From the NCBI RefSeq assembly GCF_003112515.1, contig NZ_BEVZ01000006.1, positions 372,001 through 436,000 on the forward strand: DNA of 64,000 bases, read 5' to 3'. Below are positions 18,371 through 27,376 of the stretch, piece after piece. Source of the DNA: Streptomyces fragilis (GTDB lineage: Bacteria > Actinomycetota > Actinomycetes > Streptomycetales > Streptomycetaceae). A program made the position numbers and the translations under genes. Positions within the stretch are counted from its first letter, which is position 1. The number at the start of each line of letters is the position of its first letter. The notes under the pieces are model-generated. The model was not told the origin of the DNA, did not search any database, and saw only the letters and a list, made by a program, of their open reading frames with translations.

Positions 18371-19657
18371 ATGATCACGCGGTCCTGTCCCGCCCCCACC
18401 GGAGTCGCCGTGCGTCCGCGCCTCGTGCCCGCCCCCTACCGCCGCCTGTTCGCCGCCGAGGGAGCCGCCGCGTTCACCGGTGCGGGCTTCCTCGCCCGGC
18501 TGGCGCTCGCCATGTCGGGTGTCGCCACGGTGGTGATGGTGTCGTCGACGCACGGGTCGTACGCCCTGGCGGGCCTGGTCACCTTCGCCTCGCTGATCAC
18601 CACCCTGGTGACCATGCCGTGGCTGGGGCGGCTGGTCGACCGGTTCGGTCAGGCACGGGTGGCGGTGCCGGCCGCCGTGTGGTCGTCCGCCTGGACGGCC
18701 GTGCTGGTGGTGTGCGCGGTGCTGCGGGCTCCCGCCTGGGCGCTGATCGCCGCGAGCGTCCTGTCCACCACCGCGCCGAACGTGGGGGCGATGGCACGGG
18801 CCCGGTGGGCCGAGATCCACGACGGCGACGCCGTGGCCATGCACCGGGCCAACTCCTTCGAGCAGGTGCTGGACGAGGTGTGCTTCGTCGTGGGCCCGGT
18901 CCTGGCCGTCGGCCTGGCGACCTCCGTCGCCCCCTGGGCCGGCAAGGTCTGCTCCCTGGTGCTCACCCTGGCCGGGACACTGCTCTTCGCCGCCCAAAGG
19001 CGTACCGAGCCGCCCGTGCGGGCCGCCGCTCCCGGTTCCGCGGCGGACGGCCGCTCCACCGCTCCGCTGCGGCAGCCGGGCATCCAGGTCATGACCCTCA
19101 CCTTCCTCTGCACCGGCGCGGTGTTCGGTTCCCTCGAGCTGGTCACCGTGGCGTTCACCGAGTCGGTGGGACACGGCTCGCTGGCCGGGGTGGTGCTGGG
19201 TCTGCAGGCGGCCGGATCCGCGGTGTCCGGGCTGCTGTTCGGCGTGGTCGCCTGGCGGGGCGGGCCGGTGCGGCGCTTCCTGGCCGGCGTCGCCGGGATG
19301 GCCGTGCTGATGCTGCCCCTGACGTTCGCCGGCGGGCTGGGCGCCCTGGTGCCGCTGATGTTCCTGGCCGGGGCGGCCACCTCCCCCACGATGATCACCG
19401 GGACCGGTCTCGTCCAGGAGCTGGTGCCCAGGGAGCGGCTCAACGAAGGCATGACGCTGACCACCACCGCCCTGCTGGGCGGCATCGCGCTGGGCAGCGC
19501 GGTGGCGGGCTGGTTCGTGGAGCGGCACGGTCCCGGGCACGGCTACGCGCTCCCCGCGGTCGCGGCGGTGGCCGCGCTGGCCGTCGCCGCCGCGGGCGCG
19601 GCGCTGCTGCGGCGCGGTGTGCGTGGTGTGCGCGTGGAGCCCGCCGCCCTGGTGTGA
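18371..19657 (+). CDS. MFS transporter
   Basis: 428 residues with about twelve hydrophobic segments and the MFS loop GRLVDRFGQARVAV between helices 2 and 3. A central cytoplasmic loop (QRRTEPPVRAAAPGSAADG) separates two six-helix halves. It is probably a proton-driven exporter, but the substrate is not visible. The ATG at 18371 has no good Shine-Dalgarno sequence; a GTG at 18410 (VRPRLVPAPYRRLF) is an alternative that matches the usual family N-terminus better. It stands 160 bases after the ferredoxin and converges with the phosphatase gene downstream. Confidence 0.85.
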   Translation: MITRSCPAPTGVAVRPRLVPAPYRRLFAAEGAAAFTGAGFLARLALAMSGVATVVMVSSTHGSYALAGLVTFASLITTLVTMPWLGRLVDRFGQARVAVPAAVWSSAWTAVLVVCAVLRAPAWALIAASVLSTTAPNVGAMARARWAEIHDGDAVAMHRANSFEQVLDEVCFVVGPVLAVGLATSVAPWAGKVCSLVLTLAGTLLFAAQRRTEPPVRAAAPGSAADGRSTAPLRQPGIQVMTLTFLCTGAVFGSLELVTVAFTESVGHGSLAGVVLGLQAAGSAVSGLLFGVVAWRGGPVRRFLAGVAGMAVLMLPLTFAGGLGALVPLMFLAGAATSPTMITGTGLVQELVPRERLNEGMTLTTTALLGGIALGSAVAGWFVERHGPGHGYALPAVAAVAALAVAAAGAALLRRGVRGVRVEPAALV

Positions 19658-19708
19658 CCCGGCGTCCCCGCCCGCCGTCCTGGTGTGACCCGGCGTCCCC
19701 GCCCGCCG
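19648..19708. repeat. 30-bp perfect direct repeat spanning the MFS stop codon
   Basis: Two identical 30-base copies, 19648-19677 and 19679-19708, in a 31-base period. The first copy includes the end of the MFS gene and its TGA; the second is a non-coding duplicate. Confidence 0.85.
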
Positions 19709-19730
19709 GCCGGCTCCCGCGAGCGACCGC

Positions 19731-21056
19731 TCAGCCGGCAGCGGGCAGGCGCAGCGCGAGGATGGCCATGTCGTCGTGCCCGTCGCTCGGGTGGTGGTCC
19801 GCGAGCGCGTCCACCAGCTCGTCCACGGGCAGGGCGGCGTGCGTGAGCGCCAGTTCCAGCAGGGCGTCCATCCCCGTGTCGATGGAGTGGGCCGGGTGCT
19901 CGACCAGGCCGTCCGTGAAGAAGACGACGGTGGCTCCGGGCGGCAGGCTCCTGCGGTGGTCCGGCCGGGGCTCGGCCGGGTCGACGCCCAGGGGCAGGCC
20001 CGGCTCGTGCAGCAGGTACTCGGCCTGCCCGCCGGGCAGGATCACCAGCGGCGGGAAGTGGCCGGCCGCGCACCAGTGCAGGTCCCACGCGTCCCCGGCG
20101 GGTTCCACCCGTGCCACCATCACCGTGGTCACCGGCTGGACGGTGCCGGCGGCCAGGGTGACGTCGAGCTGGCGCAGCACGTCGCTGGGCGGGCTGCGAC
20201 GGTCGTAGAACAGGGCCCACAACATGTTGCGGATCTGCGACATGGTGGCGGCCGCGTGCAGGTCGTGGCCGTAGACGTCGCCGATGACGACGCCCAGCGC
20301 GCCGTCCGGCAGCCGCAGCGCGTCGTACCAGTCGCCGCCGAGGTGGTGGGGCTCGGCGGCGGGACGGTAGACGGTGGCGGCGGAGAAGGGGCTGAGGTCG
20401 GGCAGGGTGGGGAGCAGCAGGCGCTGGAAGGTCTCGGCGCTGTCGCGGACCTGCTCGAAGAGGCGGGCGCTCTCGACGGCGATGCCCGCCGCGCTGGCCA
20501 GCGCGACCAGGACCTCCTCGTCCTCGCTCTCGAACGGCCGGCCGTCGAGGCGTTCGGAGAGGTAGAGGTCGCCGTAGATCTCGCCGCGGACGCTGATGGC
20601 GACGCCCAGGAGACTGCGCATGGCGGGGTGGCCGGGCGGATACCCGACCGAGGCGGGGTGGCCGGAGATGTCCTCCAGGCGCAGGGGTTCCGGGTTCTGG
20701 ATGAGCAGGCCCAGGACGCCCTCGCCGTGCGGGAACTCGATGCCGGCCAGCGCCTCGTACTCCTCGTCGGTGAGCCCCACGGTGATGAACCGCTCGAGCC
20801 GCTCGCCCGTCTCGTCGAGCACGCCGAGGGCGCCGTAGCGGGTGTCGCACAGCTCCATGGCGGTGGCGACGATGCGCCGCAGGACCTCGTCGAGCTCGAG
20901 TTCGCCGGTGATGGCGAGCACCGCGTCCAGCAGTCCCTGGAGCCGGTTCTTGGTGGAGCCGAGCGCCCGCAGGTGCCGCGCGATCTCGTCCATCTCGGAG
21001 TCGAGGCGCTTGCGCAGGTCGGCGAAGGGCACCGCGTCGTCCTGCTGCTCGCTCAC
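19731..21056 (-). CDS. GAF-domain PP2C/SpoIIE-type serine phosphatase
   Basis: 441 residues from a GTG preceded by GGGAGG. A short coiled segment (RKRLDSEMDEIARHLRAL) leads to a GAF domain at about 30-190 (LLDAVLAITGELELDEVLRRIV ... ALASAAGIAVESARLFEQV). A SpoIIE phosphatase domain follows at 205-440, with the metal-binding motifs GGDWYDALRL, GDVYGHD, FFTDGLVE and HDDMAILALR. Proteins of this kind dephosphorylate anti-anti-sigma factors in partner-switching pathways. The GAF input suggests small-molecule or redox sensing. No anti-sigma partner gene is adjacent. Confidence 0.93.
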   Translation of the reverse strand: MSEQQDDAVPFADLRKRLDSEMDEIARHLRALGSTKNRLQGLLDAVLAITGELELDEVLRRIVATAMELCDTRYGALGVLDETGERLERFITVGLTDEEYEALAGIEFPHGEGVLGLLIQNPEPLRLEDISGHPASVGYPPGHPAMRSLLGVAISVRGEIYGDLYLSERLDGRPFESEDEEVLVALASAAGIAVESARLFEQVRDSAETFQRLLLPTLPDLSPFSAATVYRPAAEPHHLGGDWYDALRLPDGALGVVIGDVYGHDLHAAATMSQIRNMLWALFYDRRSPPSDVLRQLDVTLAAGTVQPVTTVMVARVEPAGDAWDLHWCAAGHFPPLVILPGGQAEYLLHEPGLPLGVDPAEPRPDHRRSLPPGATVVFFTDGLVEHPAHSIDTGMDALLELALTHAALPVDELVDALADHHPSDGHDDMAILALRLPAAG

Positions 21057-21232
21057 CGCACCCGCCTCCCGGTGCGCCCCGGCGGGCGCATCCGGCGGCC
21101 TTGTTCCCGTGTCGCGCGGTACACCCCGCCTCCTGCCCCGGCCTGGACGAACGGCTTCCACCCTCGCACGGGGGGCGGTGGGCAGCCCGTCCGGTTGGTC
21201 CGATCGCGGCGGCGCGGGCGGCAGGGGGCGGG

Positions 21233-23479
21233 TCAGCCGGCGGGCGAGAGGGTGACGGGGAATCCGTTGAGGACGGCGGTGCCGGAGAGCGGGTCGAGCA
21301 GGGTGCCGTCGAGGAGCTGGTTGACGTTGGCGCCGGGGTCGGCGGAGGCGTGGCGGGTGCGGGTGCCGGGCCGGTCGTGGCCCCAGCCGTGCGGCAGGCT
21401 GACCACGCCGCGGCGCACGGCGTCGGTGAGCTCGGCGGGCGCGGTGACCTCGCCGCCGGCTCCCTTGACGCGGACCGTCTGCCCGTCGGCGATCCCGTGC
21501 AGGGCCGCGTCCTCGGGGTGGACCTGCAGGGTGCAGCGGTTGGAACCGCCGGTGAGGGCGGGGAGGTTGTGCATCCAGCTGTTGTTGGAGCGCAGGTGCC
21601 GGCGCCCGACCAGGAGCATCTCGTCGAAGCGGTGACCGAGGGCCTGCCGCAGCCGGGGCAGGTCGCCGGCGATCGGTTCCGGCAGCAGCTCGATGCGCCC
21701 GCTGCGGGTCCGCAGCACCTCGGGGAGCCTCGGGCGCAGCGGTCCGAGGTCGATGCCGTGGGGGTGGTCGAGGAGCTCGCTCAGCCGGAGCCCGTCGGGG
21801 CGGGCGCCGAAGCCGTCGCCGTAGGGGCCGAGGCGCAACATCAGGTCGAGGCGGCGTTCGCAGCCGTCCGCGCCGGTGAGCTGGGCGGCGAGCTCCTGCG
21901 GGTCGCGGCCGTGCACCGGGGAGTGCGGGTCCTGCACGGCGTGGCCGAGGGTCCGGGAGACCACCGTGGCGTCGACGGTGGCCGGGTCGGCGCCGGGCGC
22001 GCCGCTCACCGCGAGGACCAGGCGGGCGAAGATCTCGCTCTCGGCCATGCGTCCGGGTTCGAGGGGGACGGCGGGGCGGGTGTAGCGCACCTGGTTGCGC
22101 ACCGCGAGGGAGTTGAAGGCGAAGTCGTGGTGCGGGCTCTGGGCGGGCGGCGGAGGCGGCAGCACCACGTGGGCGTGCCGGGAGGTCTCGTTGAGGTAGG
22201 GGTCCACGCTCACCATGAAGTCGAGTGAGGCGAGCGCCCGGTCGAGCCGCTCCCCGTCGGGCGCGGAGAGGACCGGGTTGGCCGCGGAGACGACCAGGGC
22301 ACGGATCGGCTCGCCCTCGTCGGTGGGGGTGTCGATCTCCTCCGCGAGGGCGGCCAGCGGCAGTTCGCCCTTGGCCTCGGGGTGCCGCGCGACCCGGGAG
22401 TGGCGGCGGCCCAGCGTGAAGCCGCGGCCCGGCCCGGCGGGCCGTGGCGCCCGGGCGGTGGCGGCCTGGGGGAACATCAGGCCGCCGGGGCGGTCGAGGT
22501 TGCCGGTCAGGACCGCGAGGACGTCGACCAGCCAGCTGGCGAGGGTGCCGTGCGGCACGGTGCAGCTGCCGACGCGTCCGTAGACGGCGGCGGACGGCGC
22601 CGCGGCCAGTTCGCGGGCCAGGGTGCGCACCACCGCGGGCTCCACGTCGCAGACGGCGGCGACCGCCTCGGGGGTGAACTCCCGCAGGGCCTCCGGGAGA
22701 CGGTCGAGGCCGTCGAGGTGCGGCGCGAGGCCGCCGGTGTCCACCAGGTCCTCCTCGAACAGCACGTGCGCCATGGCGGCGAGCAGCAGCGCGTCGGTGC
22801 CGGGGCGGACCGCCACGTGGCGGTCGGCGAGCGCGGCGGTGCGGGTGCGGCGCGGGTCGATCACGGTGAGGGTGCCGCCGCGCCGCCGCAGGGCCTTGAG
22901 GCGGCCGGGGAAGTCGGGGGCGGTGCACAGGCTGCCGTTGGACTCCAGGGGGTTGGCCCCGACGATCAGCAGGTGGTCGGTGCGGTCCAGGTCGGGCACC
23001 GGGATGGCGTCGGGGTCGCCGTAGAGCAGTCCGCAGGAGACGTGCTTGGGCATCTGGTCGACGGTGGAGGCCGTGAAGAGGTTCCGGGTGCCCAGCGCGC
23101 CGAGCAGCAGGCGCGGGTAGAGGGCGCCGGCCATGGTGTGCACGGTGGGGTTGCCGAGCACCACGCCGACCGCCTCTCCCCCGTGCCGCTCGAGGACCGG
23201 GGCCATGCCTTCGGCGACGGCGGCGAACGCCTCCTCCCAGGTGGCCTCGCGCAGCTCGCCGTCCCGGCGCACGAGGGGCGCGCGCAGCCGGTCGGGGTCG
23301 CCGTCGAGCTGGCCGAAGGCCGCGCCCTTGGGGCAGACGAAGCCCTGGCTGAACACGTCCTCGCGGTCGCCCCGGGCGCCGGTGACCCGGCTGCCCTCCA
23401 CGGTGAGCACGAGGCCGCAGGTAGCCTCGCACAGGGGGCAGATCCGCAGCGCGGTACGGGAGTTGCTGACCTCGGACAC
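21233..23479 (-). CDS. Molybdopterin oxidoreductase (4Fe-4S, DMSO reductase superfamily)
   Basis: 748 residues from a GTG with GGAGG 7 bases upstream. The N-terminal cluster motif is complete: CPLC-x3-C at about residues 14-21 and FVCPKG near 49. The molybdenum cofactor domain follows (GNPTVHTMAGALYPRLLLGALGTRN, NPLESNGS, AANPVLSAPDGERLDRAL), then the C-terminal dinucleotide-binding domain (NNSWMHNLPALTGGSN, LPHGWGHDR). It has no twin-arginine signal, so it is cytosolic. Substrate is not assignable. It could be an assimilatory-nitrate- or formate-dehydrogenase-like enzyme, and no dedicated electron partner is adjacent. Confidence 0.9.
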   Translation of the reverse strand: MSEVSNSRTALRICPLCEATCGLVLTVEGSRVTGARGDREDVFSQGFVCPKGAAFGQLDGDPDRLRAPLVRRDGELREATWEEAFAAVAEGMAPVLERHGGEAVGVVLGNPTVHTMAGALYPRLLLGALGTRNLFTASTVDQMPKHVSCGLLYGDPDAIPVPDLDRTDHLLIVGANPLESNGSLCTAPDFPGRLKALRRRGGTLTVIDPRRTRTAALADRHVAVRPGTDALLLAAMAHVLFEEDLVDTGGLAPHLDGLDRLPEALREFTPEAVAAVCDVEPAVVRTLARELAAAPSAAVYGRVGSCTVPHGTLASWLVDVLAVLTGNLDRPGGLMFPQAATARAPRPAGPGRGFTLGRRHSRVARHPEAKGELPLAALAEEIDTPTDEGEPIRALVVSAANPVLSAPDGERLDRALASLDFMVSVDPYLNETSRHAHVVLPPPPPAQSPHHDFAFNSLAVRNQVRYTRPAVPLEPGRMAESEIFARLVLAVSGAPGADPATVDATVVSRTLGHAVQDPHSPVHGRDPQELAAQLTGADGCERRLDLMLRLGPYGDGFGARPDGLRLSELLDHPHGIDLGPLRPRLPEVLRTRSGRIELLPEPIAGDLPRLRQALGHRFDEMLLVGRRHLRSNNSWMHNLPALTGGSNRCTLQVHPEDAALHGIADGQTVRVKGAGGEVTAPAELTDAVRRGVVSLPHGWGHDRPGTRTRHASADPGANVNQLLDGTLLDPLSGTAVLNGFPVTLSPAG

Positions 23480-23693
23480 GTGTTTCCTCCCGCACGGTGA
23501 CGACGACGGGCCGAGCATACCGACCGGTACGCCTGTCCGGGAGGGGGGTCGCCGGGACCGTTTCCGCCGGCCTCCGCGCCCCGCGGGACGGTCACTCCGC
23601 GGAGCGGAGCACGACCTCGACCACCCGGGGCGAAGACGCCGGCGCGGGGGCCGCGCACTCCGTGCCGGCCGCGGCGCGGGGGCGGCGAACGCC

Positions 23694-23737
23694 GCCCGCG
23701 AGGGGCCCGGCCGTCTCCGGCCGGGCCCCTCGCGGGC
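23694..23737 (-). terminator. 20-bp perfect stem terminator after the SGNH hydrolase gene
   Basis: Inverted repeat 23694-23713 / 23718-23737, twenty paired bases with a TCTC loop, ending 6 bases before the stop of the minus-strand hydrolase gene. Confidence 0.85.
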
Positions 23738-23742
23738 CGGGA

Positions 23743-24621
23743 TCAGCGACCGCGGCCCGGTTCCGCCAGCCGCGCGAGCAGCGCGTCGGCCATCGCCCGT
23801 TCGCCTGCCGCGTTGGGGTGGAAGGGGGCGGCCGGGGAGGCCGGCACCAGCGGCTCCGTCCAGCGCTCGGCGGGCGGCCGGCAGGCGTCGTGGCCGATCG
23901 CCGGGGTGTAGGTGTCGACGTAGCGGGCGCGTCCGTCCTCCGCGACCTCGCGCAGCATCGCGTTGAGCCGCTTGGCGGTGGCCCTCATGTACGGCACGTC
24001 GCCGGCCGCCGCCGTCACCACCGGCCAGCAGCCGGGGCCGCTCTCCGGGAGGATCGGCGGGTAGCCCAGGACGTACACCCGGGCCCGCGGCGAGCGGGCG
24101 TGGACGGCGTCCAGCACCTTCTCCACCAGCGGAGCGGCCGCCGCGATGCGGTCGGCGAGGACGTCCCTGCCGCCGCCGGTCCAGTGGGCCGTGCAGGGCG
24201 CCCCGGCCGGATCGGTCGCGCCGAGGCGTCCGCAGGTGTCCATGATCTCGCCGAAGCCGATGTCGTTGCCGCCGATCTGTAGGGTGACCAGCGTGGTGTC
24301 CTTGGAGACGGCGGTCAGCTGGGGCGGGTTGCTCCGCTGCGAACGCCACATCTCGGCGGTGGTCGCACCCCCGCAGCTGACGTCCTTGAACGAGGCGACG
24401 TGCAGCGCCCGCGCGGTCAGCGAGGGGTAGTTGCGGTCGGAGCGGGCGCAGTCGGCGTCCGTCTGCCGCGGGATGCCCGGCCCGGAGGTGTACGAGTCCC
24501 CGAGCGCCACGTACCGCTCGGCGGGCGTCGCCGGGCTGGGTGCCGCCCCCGCACCGATCATCAATGCCGCCGCGCCCAGCGCGGCCAGTCCGGAAAGTGT
24601 CCTTCGGCGGCTCTTCCCCAT
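23743..24621 (-). CDS. Secreted SGNH/GDSL hydrolase
   Basis: 292 residues from the ATG at 24621, with GGGGAG upstream. The longer open frame beyond it lacks a signal. The N-terminus is a Sec signal (KSRRRTLSGLAALGAAALMIGAG, cleavage after ATPA). SGNH blocks are all present: GDSYTSG (nucleophile Ser), the glycine in SCGGATTAEM, GGND (oxyanion Asn) and HPNAAGE (catalytic His, with the Asp-like partner three residues before). The closest known type is the Streptomyces secreted lipase/esterase family, with paired cysteines (DTCGR, APCTAH, GPGCWP, HDACRPP). It likely cleaves extracellular lipid or acyl esters. Confidence 0.93.
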   Translation of the reverse strand: MGKSRRRTLSGLAALGAAALMIGAGAAPSPATPAERYVALGDSYTSGPGIPRQTDADCARSDRNYPSLTARALHVASFKDVSCGGATTAEMWRSQRSNPPQLTAVSKDTTLVTLQIGGNDIGFGEIMDTCGRLGATDPAGAPCTAHWTGGGRDVLADRIAAAAPLVEKVLDAVHARSPRARVYVLGYPPILPESGPGCWPVVTAAAGDVPYMRATAKRLNAMLREVAEDGRARYVDTYTPAIGHDACRPPAERWTEPLVPASPAAPFHPNAAGERAMADALLARLAEPGRGR

Positions 24622-24717
24622 ACGACTCCCCAACCCCTTCGTTCCGGTGGCTCCGTTGCCGTCCGGCAGACTCGGCGGAAGGACGGTCGGTGTCAATGCC
24701 GGTGTTCGAAATTCTGT

Positions 24718-24732
24718 TTGACAGTGTGTCAA
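24718..24732. promoter_or_regulatory. Palindrome TTGACA-gtg-TGTCAA in a divergent intergenic region
   Basis: A perfect 6+3+6 inverted repeat lies between the divergent SGNH hydrolase and lipoprotein genes. Its left arm is also a consensus -35 hexamer. It could be a repressor operator overlapping a promoter, or simply a strong -35. Confidence 0.45.
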
Positions 24733-24813
24733 CGGGACTTGGACACTTCGACCCGTTCATGGGCGCACGACGGGAACGACCACGGTTCTCCGTGCCGGGA
24801 TCACCAGAAAGTC

Positions 24814-25596
24814 ATGATGTTGAAGAAGATCACCCGCCTGCACGCGGGCGCGGCCCTGCTCTCCGCCCTCTCCCTCGCGCTGGTGACCGGCTGCTCGGAG
24901 GGCGGTTCCGCCGCGAAGTCCGGCAGCGATGCCGCCGGCGGCTCCGGGCCCGCCGCGAAGCCGCTGACCGAGACCGAGCTGAAGGCCCTGCACCTCACGA
25001 ACGACGAGGTCGAGAAGGGGTTCAAGGTCAAGAAGGCGCCGGCCGCCCCCGGTGACCGAGAGGACGTCAAGAGCACGGATCCGAAGTGCCTCGCCATCGC
25101 CCAGACGGTGTCCGGCTTCGCCCCGGGGTCGCCCGCGGCCGAGACCCTGAGCAACGTCGTGGAGGACAAGGAGGCTCCGGAGTCCATGGAGGGCATGGAG
25201 CCGGAGGAGTGGAAGGATGCCTTCGACGACTCCATGGACATGGACATGGTGATCGTCTCGCTCGCCTCCTACGAGGGCGAGGGCGCCCAGGAGGGCGTGG
25301 CCGCGGCCTCCGCGTCGGCGAAGGACTGCGCCGGCGGCTTCGACATGAAGTTCGACGGGGCGCAGAAGGTCAACAAGGTCGTCGAGGAGAAGGCGTCGGG
25401 CAAGGGCGACGAGTCCGTCGCCTACGCGGTGACCGTCGCCGCGGAGGAGGGCGAGGCCACCGTGCACGTCGAGGTGGTCCGCCAGGGCAACGTGGTGGCC
25501 ACCTTCTACGGGTCCAACCTCGCGCGGCTCGTCGACAACAAGCCCTACGACATCCCCTCGCACGTCATCGACGCCCAGGCGGCCAAGCTCGCCTGA
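24814..25596 (+). CDS. Putative lipoprotein of unknown function
   Basis: 260 residues from ATG 24814; a second ATG one codon later is equally possible. The signal (MMLKKITRLHAG..LLSALSLALVTGC) ends in a lipobox with Cys26-28, followed by a Gly/Ser-rich tether and a charged, Met/Glu/Asp-rich domain (MEGMEPEEWKDAFDDSMDMDMV). The two other cysteines, in TDPKCLAIAQ and AKDCAGGF, could form a disulfide. The overall pattern resembles PknH-like/LppX-like extracellular sensor domains, but I do not recognise the family with confidence. Confidence 0.8.
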   Translation: MMLKKITRLHAGAALLSALSLALVTGCSEGGSAAKSGSDAAGGSGPAAKPLTETELKALHLTNDEVEKGFKVKKAPAAPGDREDVKSTDPKCLAIAQTVSGFAPGSPAAETLSNVVEDKEAPESMEGMEPEEWKDAFDDSMDMDMVIVSLASYEGEGAQEGVAAASASAKDCAGGFDMKFDGAQKVNKVVEEKASGKGDESVAYAVTVAAEEGEATVHVEVVRQGNVVATFYGSNLARLVDNKPYDIPSHVIDAQAAKLA

Positions 25597-25964
25597 CCCG
25601 ACGGCCACGGCGTACGGAGGCTGCCTCCCCATCGGCGTGCGCCGCGGACGGGGGCGGCCCTCGGCCCGGGGCGGGCCGAGCACGGGGGCCCCGCACCGGC
25701 GCGAGGTGAGCACCGGGGAGGCGGACTTCGCACCGGGGAGGCGGTCTTCGCGCCGGCGCGAGCCGCGCACCGGCGCGGGCCGGACGACGTGGATCCCCGC
25801 ACGCCGCCGCGCGCACACCCGACCACCGGGCCCGGCCCCCTCCCGCCGCTCCCGTTCTTCTCCCGGCGTTTCCCGTAACGCGCCACTCCGCGGCGCCGAC
25901 TCGGCGCTATGGTGCGGAAGTTCGACATCACGTTCCACTTTCGTACGTGTAGAGGAATCGCACC
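25597..25964. other. Intergenic low-complexity region
   Basis: No gene is supported. Short imperfect repeats of GCACCGGGGAGGCGG and GCACCGGCGCGAG lie at 25690-25790. The last 60 bases hold AT-richer DNA (TTCGACATCACGTTCC, TTTCGTACGTGT) that is probably the promoter of the following gene, with AGAGGAA as its ribosome binding site. Confidence 0.6.
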
Positions 25965-26441
25965 ATGCGTGTGGGAATCACCGGGCACCACGGCCTGGGC
26001 CACGAGATCGTCTCCCAGGTCCTTGAAAGGCTCGCCGAACGGCTGAGGCGTTACGACCCGGCCTCGCTGACCGTGGTCACCTGCGCCGCCGAGGGCCCGG
26101 AGAGCCGGCTGGCCAGGGCCGCGCTGGACGCGGGCGCCGCGCTGGAGATCGTCGTCCCCGCCGACGACCACCGGTCCACCCTGTCGTCGGAGCACCTGCC
26201 TCTCTACGACGACCTGGTGAAGCAGGCGCGGTGCGTGCACCGGACAGGAATGGAGGCGTCGACCCCCCAGGCCCGGCAGGCCGCGGGGGAGATCCTGGTG
26301 GGTCTGAGCGACGAACTCCTCGCCGTGTGGGACGGACGGCCGGCCCTCGGCCACGGCGGCACCGCCGACACGGTCGCGTACGCGCTGGGCGTCCACGTCC
26401 CCGTCACCGTCGTGTGGCCCGAGGACACGGCTCGCCCCTGA
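25965..26441 (+). CDS. SLOG-like Rossmann-fold nucleotide-binding protein
   Basis: 158 residues. It opens with MRVGITGHHGLGHEI, a glycine-rich first strand and loop. It continues with LTVVTCAAEGPESRLARAALDAGAALEIVVP and ends with DELLAVWDGRPALGHGGTADTVAYA, the DGxP..GGTAD pattern typical of SLOG/TIR-related sensor domains and DprA/LOG-like folds. SLOG domains bind nucleotide-derived ligands and can feed toxin effectors, but no effector domain is fused or adjacent here. The function is therefore open. The ATG has AGAGGAA 8 bases upstream. Confidence 0.7.
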   Translation: MRVGITGHHGLGHEIVSQVLERLAERLRRYDPASLTVVTCAAEGPESRLARAALDAGAALEIVVPADDHRSTLSSEHLPLYDDLVKQARCVHRTGMEASTPQARQAAGEILVGLSDELLAVWDGRPALGHGGTADTVAYALGVHVPVTVVWPEDTARP

Positions 26442-26448
26442 CGGCCGG

Positions 26449-26480
26449 CGGTCGGCCCGCAGGTCGCTCCGGGCCGACCG
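26449..26480. terminator. 11-bp bidirectional hairpin between convergent genes
   Basis: CGGTCGGCCCG / CGGGCCGACCG with a 10-base loop, lying exactly between the two convergent stop codons. Confidence 0.75.
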
Positions 26481-26780
26481 TCACGCCTGACCGCGTACCG
26501 CCGTCACCACGGCGAGGGCGGCGCACGACGCCAGGGCCGAGGCGCCCAGGACGCACCCGGCCAGCGCGCGCAGACGGTGCGCCCGGGGGCGGCGGACGGC
26601 GGCGTCCGCCACCTCGGCGAGCCGGACGGAGGGCCGGGCGGAGGGCGGCGCGCCTGGCCGTCCGGCACCCAGCAGCCCGGCGAGTTCCAGGGCGCGCAGG
26701 CCCAGCGCGGCCGCGAGAGGCACGCAGAGGAGGACGGCGAGCACGGCCAGGAGCCGGATCACCGAGGGGTCGGTCGGCAT
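26481..26780 (-). CDS. Small membrane protein of unknown function
   Basis: 99 residues with two hydrophobic segments (VIRLLAVLAVLLCVPLAAAL near the N-terminus and ALAGCVLGASALASCAALAVV near the C-terminus) and a basic Pro/Arg loop between them, consistent with a two-pass hairpin. No Shine-Dalgarno sequence is obvious before the chosen ATG. The family is not recognised. Coding likelihood rests on composition and on the hairpin directly after its stop. Confidence 0.55.
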   Translation of the reverse strand: MPTDPSVIRLLAVLAVLLCVPLAAALGLRALELAGLLGAGRPGAPPSARPSVRLAEVADAAVRRPRAHRLRALAGCVLGASALASCAALAVVTAVRGQA

Positions 26781-26953
26781 GGCCGGAACGTACCGGCGGC
26801 GCCCCGCACGGCAGGGGACGCCGCGGTGAAGTCCGCCTGAACAGCGGACGGCCGGACCGGGCCGCGGCCTCGCCACCGCCGGTGCCGAACATCTGCGCTA
26901 GATTTTGCCTCTCCTTGACTGCCGATCACTCATCGCTGGAGCCGGACACCCTT

Positions 26954-27376
26954 ATGAACGACATCATCGAAGGCCTCGGCCGGGCCACCGCGTACGGCGC
27001 CCTGGGCGTGGTCCTGCTGATCCTCGGCATCTTCCTGATCGACCTGCTGACGCCCGGCAAGCTGGGCCGGCAGATATGGGAGCAGCGCAACCGCAACGCC
27101 GCCGTGCTGCTCAGCTCGGCGCTGCTGGGCATCGGCGGCATCGTCTTCACGTCGATCTGGACCACCTACGAGGACTTCGGCAAGGGGCTGCTGTCGACCG
27201 CGGTGTTCGGCCTGCTGGGTCTGGTGATGATGGCCGTGGCCTTCCTCGTGGTCGACCTGGTCACCCCGGGCAAGCTGGGCGCCACCCTGGTCGAGCCCGA
27301 GCCGCACCCCGCCGTGTGGGTCACCGCCTCCTGCAACCTGGCGGTCTCCGCCATCGTCTCCGCCTCCATCGCCTGA
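26954..27376 (+). CDS. DUF350 membrane protein
   Basis: 140 residues with four membrane helices arranged as an internal repeat: each half has a helix followed by FLIDLLTPGKLG or FLVVDLVTPGKLG. This duplicated DLxTPGKL motif is the hallmark of DUF350 proteins, which sit in the inner membrane and have no defined role. The ATG at 26954 gives the usual family length. It is transcribed alone; TAGATT at 26898 is a possible -10. Confidence 0.9.
   Translation: MNDIIEGLGRATAYGALGVVLLILGIFLIDLLTPGKLGRQIWEQRNRNAAVLLSSALLGIGGIVFTSIWTTYEDFGKGLLSTAVFGLLGLVMMAVAFLVVDLVTPGKLGATLVEPEPHPAVWVTASCNLAVSAIVSASIA

Noticed and set aside
16088..19540. A 1150-codon minus-strand open frame across permease, P450 and MFS genes
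   Set aside because: It crosses three well-supported plus-strand genes and shows only low-complexity Gly/Arg/His/Gln sequence.
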